This document shows, piece after piece, positions 6,029 to 10,789 of a DNA stretch of 10,789 nt. The stretch is from an uncultured Veillonella sp. (GTDB taxonomy: Bacteria; Bacillota_C; Negativicutes; Veillonellales; Veillonellaceae): positions 1 to 10,789 of the forward strand of contig CAAFRK010000107.1 of assembly GCA_900765235.1 (NCBI GenBank). The letters run 5' to 3'. Both the position numbers and the translations under genes were made by a program. Numbering within the stretch: the first letter of the stretch is position 1; each line of letters starts with the position of its first letter. A model generated the notes under the pieces. It saw only the letters and a list, made by a program, of their open reading frames with translations, was not told the origin of the DNA and searched no databases.

Positions 6029-6769
6029 CTATTTAGTTTTATTGTCTCGAGCTGCTTTTACAAAAGAAGCAAATAAACGTTTTGCATTTTCATCGTTTTC
6101 AGACATCATTTCCGGATGGAATTGGCAGGCTACTAACCAAGGATAGGAGGAGTCCTCTAAAGCCTCTACGGTACCATCCTTAGCTCTTGCTACTACTTGT
6201 AATCCTTTACCAACGTGTTTTACTGTTTGATGATGGTGAGAATTTGTAATCCATGTAGAACGGCCGATAGCACTGGCTAATTTGGATTCAAACTCAATGT
6301 CTACTGTATGAGTCCCAAGAGATGGGGTTTGGTTTTGTGAATGTTTAATCGTACAGTTTTCGTCATACTTCAAATCTTGGTATAGAGAACCACCACGATA
6401 TACATTTAAAATTTGAATGCCTCGGCAAATACAAAAGATAGGAATTTGTTTTTCTTCCGCTGCTTTCAGTAAAGCAAAATCGAATTGATCTCGTTCAGGG
6501 AATACATCGCCTAGACCTTGCAATGGTTCCTCACCGTAATTGAGTGGAGATACGTCATGGCCACCAGATAATAATAAGGCGTCAAGTTTCGAGACCGTTT
6601 CACGGGCTACGTCGAGATTTTTTGTAAATGGAATGATAACTGGAATGCCACCAGCTTCTTCAATAGAACGTGGATAGTCTTGATTTACGTAGGAACGCAA
6701 TAAATCTACGTAAGCACCACTAGTATCTCGTAAGATATTGCCAGATACACCAATGAATGGTTTTGTCAT
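6029..6769 (-). CDS. Peptidase C26 / PuuD-like gamma-glutamyl hydrolase
   Basis: A 246-residue cytoplasmic class I glutamine-amidotransferase-like hydrolase of the gamma-glutamyl-gamma-aminobutyrate hydrolase family. It cleaves gamma-glutamyl amide bonds through a Cys-His-Glu triad. Visible motifs are LLSGGHDVSP (about 66-75), the nucleophile elbow CRGIQILNVYRGGSLYQDL with Cys115, NSHHHQ (about 176-181), and CQFHPE with His218 and Glu220. All three catalytic residues are present and the length fits the family. The start is ATG at 6767-6769, preceded by GAGGTGAT (6773-6780). An in-frame ATG at 6800-6802 would add 11 residues but would place this site within the gene. It is the first gene of an operon with the APC permease. 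No other putrescine-pathway (Puu) gene is visible, so the true substrate could be a peptide or folyl-type gamma-glutamyl compound rather than gamma-glutamyl-GABA. Confidence 0.88.
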   Translation of the reverse strand: MTKPFIGVSGNILRDTSGAYVDLLRSYVNQDYPRSIEEAGGIPVIIPFTKNLDVARETVSKLDALLLSGGHDVSPLNYGEEPLQGLGDVFPERDQFDFALLKAAEEKQIPIFCICRGIQILNVYRGGSLYQDLKYDENCTIKHSQNQTPSLGTHTVDIEFESKLASAIGRSTWITNSHHHQTVKHVGKGLQVVARAKDGTVEALEDSSYPWLVACQFHPEMMSENDENAKRLFASFVKAARDNKTK

Positions 6770-6772
6770 AAT

Positions 6773-6780
6773 ATCACCTC
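6773..6780 (-). promoter_or_regulatory. Ribosome binding site deciding the PuuD-like start
   Basis: GAGGTGAT on the minus strand, with 7 bases between GAGG and the ATG at 6769. It rules against the upstream in-frame ATG at 6802. Confidence 0.75.
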
Positions 6781-6815
6781 GTATGTGTAAAAATTTGTGC
6801 AATTAGTATAGTTTA

Positions 6816-6824
6816 AGTATATCA
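6816..6824 (-). promoter_or_regulatory. Extended -10 candidate for the hydrolase-permease operon
   Basis: The minus strand reads TGATATACT, a TGn-extended -10 hexamer with 5/6 match, about 47 bases before the start at 6769. No clear -35 is seen. A TATTCGTGAATA near-palindrome (6827-6838) abuts it upstream and could be a regulator site. Confidence 0.4.
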
Positions 6825-6940
6825 AATATTCGTGAATAAATAATACTACTATTGTAATTAATTATAAAACTTATACATTCTAAAATATGTTAATATTGTT
6901 ACATTTTCTGAAATTCATATTAGTTTTATAGGGATAATTA

Positions 6941-6987
6941 TATTCGTATATGTTTTTTTAAAAACATGGTATGATAGATTACGAATA
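6941..6987 (+). promoter_or_regulatory. Nested inverted repeats and -10 of the AEC transporter promoter
   Basis: TATTCGTA (6941-6948) and TACGAATA (6980-6987) form a perfect inverted pair. It encloses a second palindrome, ATGTTTTT (6950-6957) and AAAAACAT (6960-6967) with a 2-base centre. TATGAT at 6970-6975 is a 5/6 match to the -10 hexamer 33 bases before the start. The inner palindrome covers the place of the -35, where no good hexamer is seen. This suggests a regulated promoter, probably needing an activator or blocked by a repressor. Confidence 0.45.
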
Positions 6988-7007
6988 AACTGTACGGGAG
7001 GTTTACT

Positions 7008-8045
7008 ATGGTCTTTCTTACATCCTTACAGAGCATTATACCAATTGTACTGCTTATATCGTTGGGATATATATTAAAAGGGCGAGGGATGTTTCACCCT
7101 ATATTTAGTGGTAATCTATCTAGATTTATCATGTCTGTTGCGTTACCAGCCGGTGTTTTCATATCTGTATTACATCATCTACATACATCGGATTTATGGA
7201 ATCTTCGATATGGGATGCTAGCCGTTACATTAACCTATGTAATTGCCTATATTGTTGCTTTCATCATGATGAAAGTACTGAAAGTACCTCGAGGTAGGCG
7301 TGGTATTTTTATAAATATGGTAGTTAATGATAACTGCTTGTTCATTGGATTGCCGGTACAAATTGCACTCTTTGGTCAAGATGCGCTGCCATATTTCCTG
7401 TTATATTACATCGGTAACACTATTTCAGTATGGATGGTGGGGGTATTCCTTATAGAACTAGATCCACTGCCCAATGCTGAATTAGGTTTTAATAATAACA
7501 AAGCTGATGGTATAAGTAATAGCACAGTAGTTACAGAAACAAAGCGTAACCAGTTTAAATTTGATGTGAAGAAGTTATTACCTCCACCATTGCTAGGATT
7601 TTTTGTAGCATTGATATTCTTGTTTTTTGAAATTCCTTTACCTCCAATTTTGCATACTACCTTGAATTACTTAGGCGATATGGTAACACCATTATCCCTG
7701 ATTTATATTGGTATTGTACTTCATGATGCGGGACTTAAGAGTATGAGCCTCAATAAGGATTCTATTGGTGGTATCGTAGGGCGATTTGTGATCTCTCCAA
7801 TTATTATGTTCTGTGTCATTATGGGCTTGCAATATGGAGCCGGTATCGTCCTAGAACCAATAGCAATCATTACCTTTGTTGTGCAATCGGCGGGTCCCGT
7901 TATTGCGGTATTACCAATCGTAGCCAATGAATCGAAATCTGACTTGCCATTTGCTACAGGGCTCGTCATGATTAGTACTATATTATTTGTGGTAGCTATA
8001 CCAATTATTATGGAAATCTTAACTATGATAGGCATAACAGCATAA
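7008..8045 (+). CDS. AEC-family (auxin efflux carrier-like) transporter
   Basis: A 345-residue inner-membrane carrier of the AEC family (Mem_trans domain), whose bacterial members move malate, malonate, lactate-type acids or amino acids. About ten hydrophobic segments are arranged as two halves of five. The first half includes LSRFIMSVALPAGVF (37-51) and NMVVNDNCLFIGLPV (103-117), the family's Asn-containing broken helix with GLP. The halves are joined by a polar loop at about 153-190 with a poly-Asn stretch, ending in KKLLPPPLLGF. The second half includes DMVTPLSLIYIGIVL and VVQSAGPVIAVLPIVANE (291-308), the matching helix break. Length is slightly above the usual 300-320 because of the loop. 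GGGAGG at 6996-7001 precedes ATG 7008. It is divergent from the hydrolase-permease operon and ends in its own terminator, so it is monocistronic. Family is firm; substrate cannot be assigned. For an anaerobe living on organic acids a dicarboxylate is a reasonable guess. Confidence 0.9.
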   Translation: MVFLTSLQSIIPIVLLISLGYILKGRGMFHPIFSGNLSRFIMSVALPAGVFISVLHHLHTSDLWNLRYGMLAVTLTYVIAYIVAFIMMKVLKVPRGRRGIFINMVVNDNCLFIGLPVQIALFGQDALPYFLLYYIGNTISVWMVGVFLIELDPLPNAELGFNNNKADGISNSTVVTETKRNQFKFDVKKLLPPPLLGFFVALIFLFFEIPLPPILHTTLNYLGDMVTPLSLIYIGIVLHDAGLKSMSLNKDSIGGIVGRFVISPIIMFCVIMGLQYGAGIVLEPIAIITFVVQSAGPVIAVLPIVANESKSDLPFATGLVMISTILFVVAIPIIMEILTMIGITA

Positions 8046-8048
8046 ACT

Positions 8049-8080
8049 AAAAGGTCTGACTATATAGTCAGACCTTTTTT
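8049..8080 (+). terminator. Intrinsic terminator of the AEC transporter gene
   Basis: A perfect inverted repeat with AAAAGGTCTGACTA (8049-8062) as left arm, complement at 8065-8078 and a 2-base centre. It ends in a run of six T (8075-8080), starting four bases after the stop codon. Confidence 0.93.
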
Positions 8081-8104
8081 CCTATATTTTCTATACAAGT
8101 GAAA

Positions 8105-8133
8105 TTGATAAAATATAAACTAAGTGTTAAAAT
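8105..8133 (+). promoter_or_regulatory. Promoter of the exported orphan gene
   Basis: TTGATA (8105-8110), a spacer of exactly 17 bases and TAAAAT (8128-8133) give 5/6 matches at both hexamers. Transcription would start near 8140, about 27 bases before the ATG at 8167. It lies just beyond the preceding terminator, so the gene is an independent unit. Confidence 0.75.
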
Positions 8134-8154
8134 TATAAACAAATGTATGTGTTT

Positions 8155-8160
8155 AAGGAG
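8155..8160 (+). promoter_or_regulatory. Ribosome binding site deciding the start at 8167
   Basis: AAGGAG with 6 bases to ATG 8167-8169. The in-frame ATG at 8143 lies upstream of it, close to the predicted transcription start, and would spoil the signal peptide's N-terminus. Confidence 0.7.
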
Positions 8161-8166
8161 AGAGAT

Positions 8167-9552
8167 ATGATGCTAAGACGTTTGTTATTGTTGAGTTGTA
8201 TTGGGTTTATAGGGACTATAGGCGTATCTCAGGCCATTGATGTTAATATTCCTGGGGCTCGCCCAGATATTGGGAAAGAAGCGTATCAAGAATATCGTAT
8301 TCAAGGAGAATTCGCTAAGAAGGTTGATGACTTCCAAGAGTCTGAGGTTAAAAAATGGGCACAACATGAGCCAAATTATGATAATGAAAAATTAGGTGAT
8401 GATATTTATGTAGTACAAGAATTGACTAGAGCAATACATCATTCTAGGAGTGTATATATTATTACAGAAAATGGGGCTGATATTAAATTTACAGGCTCAA
8501 AAGAAAGTATAGTAGGTTGGTCTATTGATCCTAAACATATGGATAAGGCTACTATTAAGAGTGTTGGAGGAACTATTAGTGCCGTATCTGATTTTAGATA
8601 TGAAACAAGACAACAGCCTAAAGGCTCTAAATGGGAAGATACAAATATAGAGTATACTGATTTAAATAAATCTCTTTTACAGAATACTTTGAATGAGAGA
8701 TTAGAAAAGCGAAAAGATTCGGTTCGATTTGTAGATGGTGATGTATTTACTTATCCTGGACTTGAAAAAGCAACGTGGGATGTAATAGGCTTTGATGATC
8801 ATTTGGTTGTGGGGACAATCAATTTTACATTACCTAAAACACCTAATCTTTCTTATCATATTGGTCAATCCCTTAATAAAGATATTATAAAAAATTATAT
8901 TAAAGATGATACTCAACGTTCTATCTCAGATACAATGGGACCTTTGGCTAATTTTGTTTTACCTTCTATTAAGCCGGCTAGTGATGTGTTAGCATATACT
9001 GATCCTGTTCATTTGGGACCTTATACATTTAGGGTATTAAAAAATAGTAAATTCAAGAAACATGAGGTTATAGGCCCAGCTGAATATGATGTTTATATGT
9101 CTGGACGTATTAAAGCTGTATTTGGTAAGCAACCATTTATAGAAGGTGCTAGTGTTGAAAAACAAAATATTTTATATAGTTACTTAAGAACTGTTGTTAA
9201 AAAATATGGTTTAAAAGGTCATAAGCGATTACAATATGCTACAGTTTGGAACAATGGTATTCCAGCTTTATACTTTGAAGCTAACAAGGAAAATGCAACA
9301 CTATTTGGTATGGTTTTGTATGATAATCAGTATGTTTATACGTATTATTTACACAAACCTGATGATGTTCACGTAAGTAACTATAAATTGCGAGATGTTA
9401 TTCAATATGTAGCTGCTAAACATAGTAAAGCTTGGAATGATAAAGCTTTTGTGGGAATCGGCATTTCACCTGTAATGTTAGATGTGATACAAACAAATCC
9501 TACTATTAGGGATATTGTGAAAGATAAAAAAGCACATAATGATAAGAAGTAA
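8167..9552 (+). CDS. Exported protein of unknown function with signal peptide
   Basis: A 461-residue protein I do not recognise. The N-terminus MMLRRLLLLSCIGFIGTIGVSQA is a typical Sec signal peptide: Arg-Arg, a hydrophobic core and a likely signal peptidase I cut after SQA, before IDVNIPGARPDIG. There is no lipobox at the cut site and no further membrane segment, so it should be periplasmic or outer-surface. The mature part alternates charged helical stretches (QGEFAKKVDDFQESEVKKWAQ) with beta-like segments (IYVVQELTRAIHHSRSVYIITENGADIKF, LVVGTINFTLP, YVYTYYLH). It contains only short hydrophobic runs and no Cys after the signal, and ends in a Lys-rich tail. A second half of about 200 residues (from around HLGPYTFRVLKNSKFKKHEVIG) may be a separate domain. 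The coding sequence is visibly richer in A/T than the flanking transporter genes. It has its own promoter and terminator and no operon partner. No function is claimed. Confidence 0.82.
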   Translation: MMLRRLLLLSCIGFIGTIGVSQAIDVNIPGARPDIGKEAYQEYRIQGEFAKKVDDFQESEVKKWAQHEPNYDNEKLGDDIYVVQELTRAIHHSRSVYIITENGADIKFTGSKESIVGWSIDPKHMDKATIKSVGGTISAVSDFRYETRQQPKGSKWEDTNIEYTDLNKSLLQNTLNERLEKRKDSVRFVDGDVFTYPGLEKATWDVIGFDDHLVVGTINFTLPKTPNLSYHIGQSLNKDIIKNYIKDDTQRSISDTMGPLANFVLPSIKPASDVLAYTDPVHLGPYTFRVLKNSKFKKHEVIGPAEYDVYMSGRIKAVFGKQPFIEGASVEKQNILYSYLRTVVKKYGLKGHKRLQYATVWNNGIPALYFEANKENATLFGMVLYDNQYVYTYYLHKPDDVHVSNYKLRDVIQYVAAKHSKAWNDKAFVGIGISPVMLDVIQTNPTIRDIVKDKKAHNDKK

Positions 9553-9585
9553 TACTATAAAAAGATAGCGTAAAGTGAGTGGCAT

Positions 9586-9627
9586 AAAAAAGAGGTTTAA
9601 CACTTGAGTGTTAAACCTCTTTTTTTT
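9586..9627. terminator. Bidirectional intrinsic terminator between convergent genes
   Basis: A perfect stem: AAAAAAGAGGTTTAACAC (9586-9603) pairs with GTGTTAAACCTC plus T-run (9608-9625), with a four-base loop TTGA. Eight T follow on the plus strand and six T on the minus strand, so it can end both the orphan gene and the flippase gene. Confidence 0.93.
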
Positions 9628-9629
9628 GC

Positions 9630-10789
9630 TTATCTAAAGAATCTACCAATGAGTGGCATGCTTGCACCATCGTTTTTATTAAGTCCTTTTAAAAGAACCA
9701 TGATAATAACGTAGAGCAATAAGTCTTCGATACCTGTGAGTATGAAGTTAACCCACATAGGTAAGATATCTGTTAAATAGTGGTAACTCATAAATATGAG
9801 TATCCCCATAACACCGGCACTAACCACGTTTTTCCAAAGTAGGGAAATATCGAGGAAGTAGCCTGTGTATTTTTTGATGTAAATCAAGTTGAGTAACGCT
9901 GCAAAACCAATATCAGCAACGGTTGCCCACGCAGCACCACCGATACCAAGCCATGGGATAGCTGTTAATGTCCAGTTAAGGATGACCTTGATAACTAGGG
10001 CAATGCCCATATTAATTACAGGAATACGAGGTTTGTTGAGACCTTGTAAGATACCTGTTGTTACTTGGTGTACACCGAGGAAGAAGATAGAGAACGCAGT
10101 GATTTGTGTAGCTAATTCTGCCTTAGGTGCATTATAAATCAAGGTAACTGTTGGGGCAGCAAGTACATATAATAGTACCGTAAATGGTACAGTAGCCATA
10201 AATGTCAATCTCATGGAGCCAGAGGTACGTTCATAAATACCTTGATAATCGCGTTTTGCAAAGGCATGAGAGATAGCTGGTACAATGCTTGTTGCAAGGG
10301 CTGCGGTAATGATGGTAGCCAAGTTGATGAGTGGCACCGCCATCCCAGTAAGGTAACCGAAGAGCTCTGTTACTTCGTTCATTGGGAACCCAGCATCTAA
10401 TAAGCGACGTGGTACGATAAGCAAGTCGAGATTCGCCGTCAACGGTAACATGATACTTGCTAAGGAAATTGGTATGGACAATGTTAAGAGTCGTGACAAA
10501 ATTTCTTTAGCTGATTCACGAGGGCCATCATAGCTTTCACCAGTACTACTAGCCTTAGGTAATTTGTAGTAATAATACAACAGCACCAGGAAGGCTCCAA
10601 AAGCACCTACACCTGCACCCAAGCTAGCACCACCTGCTGCGGCTGGTAAACCGTAAGGTAATAAAATAGCAGCAGCACCTAGCATAACGATAACCCGTAG
10701 TAATTGTTCTACAATTTGGCTAATCGCTGTGGGCGTCATCATTTCATAGCCTTGGATATATCCGCGGAAACAGGAAATCCATGTTACAA
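9630..10789 (-). CDS. SpoVB/MurJ-like lipid-linked saccharide flippase, 5' end outside window
   Basis: The minus-strand frame is open from the stop at 9630 to the right edge, about 385 residues, so the N-terminus is missing. An in-frame ATG at 10742 is internal. Upstream codons continue the family sequence, with FRGYIQG at 10749-10769, then MMTPTAISQIVEQLLRVIVML. This FRGY-x-QG and PTA-x-SQ-x-x-EQ-x-x-R pattern is characteristic of the SpoVB group of the MOP/MVF (polysaccharide_synt) superfamily. About ten hydrophobic segments follow, including LTANLDLLIVPRRLLDAGF, AISHAFAKRDY and GILQGLNKPRIPVINMGIAL, matching the second lobe and C-terminal helices. Family members flip lipid II or other undecaprenyl-linked sugars across the inner membrane for cell-wall or polysaccharide assembly. 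Full-length relatives have roughly 500-550 residues. It is convergent with the orphan exported gene. Lipid II versus another glycolipid substrate cannot be decided. Confidence 0.92.
   Translation of the reverse strand, partial: VTWISCFRGYIQGYEMMTPTAISQIVEQLLRVIVMLGAAAILLPYGLPAAAGGASLGAGVGAFGAFLVLLYYYYKLPKASSTGESYDGPRESAKEILSRLLTLSIPISLASIMLPLTANLDLLIVPRRLLDAGFPMNEVTELFGYLTGMAVPLINLATIITAALATSIVPAISHAFAKRDYQGIYERTSGSMRLTFMATVPFTVLLYVLAAPTVTLIYNAPKAELATQITAFSIFFLGVHQVTTGILQGLNKPRIPVINMGIALVIKVILNWTLTAIPWLGIGGAAWATVADIGFAALLNLIYIKKYTGYFLDISLLWKNVVSAGVMGILIFMSYHYLTDILPMWVNFILTGIEDLLLYVIIMVLLKGLNKNDGASMPLIGRFFR

Noticed and set aside
10740..10742. ATG at 10742 as start of the flippase
   Set aside because: The frame stays open to the window edge and the upstream codons encode the conserved FRGYIQG motif, so this ATG is internal and the gene is cut by the window.

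Overview
The window reads as ordinary chromosomal DNA of a low-GC bacterium with strong Shine-Dalgarno sites (GGAGG-type) and compact, mostly short transcription units. The gene set (ThrE-type exporter, YkvI-like membrane protein, AEC transporter, SpoVB/MurJ-like flippase) and the protein sequences fit a Firmicute, most likely one of the Negativicutes such as Veillonella. That assignment is inference from general resemblance, since there is no rRNA or other marker gene here.

Layout from left to right. (1) Positions 1-2527, minus strand: a YkvI-like membrane protein followed, with stop and start codons overlapping or nearly so, by a fused ThrE-type threonine/serine exporter that runs off the left edge. 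(2) 2789-3448, minus strand: a phosphoglycolate-phosphatase-like HAD hydrolase with its own promoter. (3) 3588-4427, plus strand: a very acidic cytoplasmic protein that looks like two NTF2/SnoaL-like halves. (4) 4428-4705: a non-coding convergent gap with tandem ~53-base repeats and a nested 169-base palindrome whose tip carries CCTCCT. A promoter-like sequence lies directly after the upstream stop codon. This is the least ordinary part of the window. (5) 4706-6769, minus strand: an operon of a class I glutamine-amidotransferase-like peptidase C26 (PuuD-like) and an APC-family amino-acid permease. (6) 6770-7007: a divergent regulatory region with three copies of TATTCGT in palindromic arrangements. 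(7) 7008-8045, plus strand: an AEC-family transporter with a perfect intrinsic terminator. (8) 8167-9552, plus strand: an exported orphan protein with its own well-formed promoter and a bidirectional terminator. (9) 9630-10789, minus strand: the C-terminal part of a SpoVB/MurJ-like lipid-linked saccharide flippase that runs off the right edge.

The common theme is small-molecule transport: four of the nine genes encode likely amino-acid or organic-acid carriers. The permease and amidohydrolase plausibly form an uptake-and-hydrolysis pair for gamma-glutamyl compounds. YkvI-like protein plus ThrE plausibly form a coupled amino-acid transport unit. No CRISPR array, tRNA, rRNA, insertion sequence, phage gene or defence system was seen. 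The best candidates for something undescribed are the structured intergenic element at 4428-4705 and the orphan exported protein.
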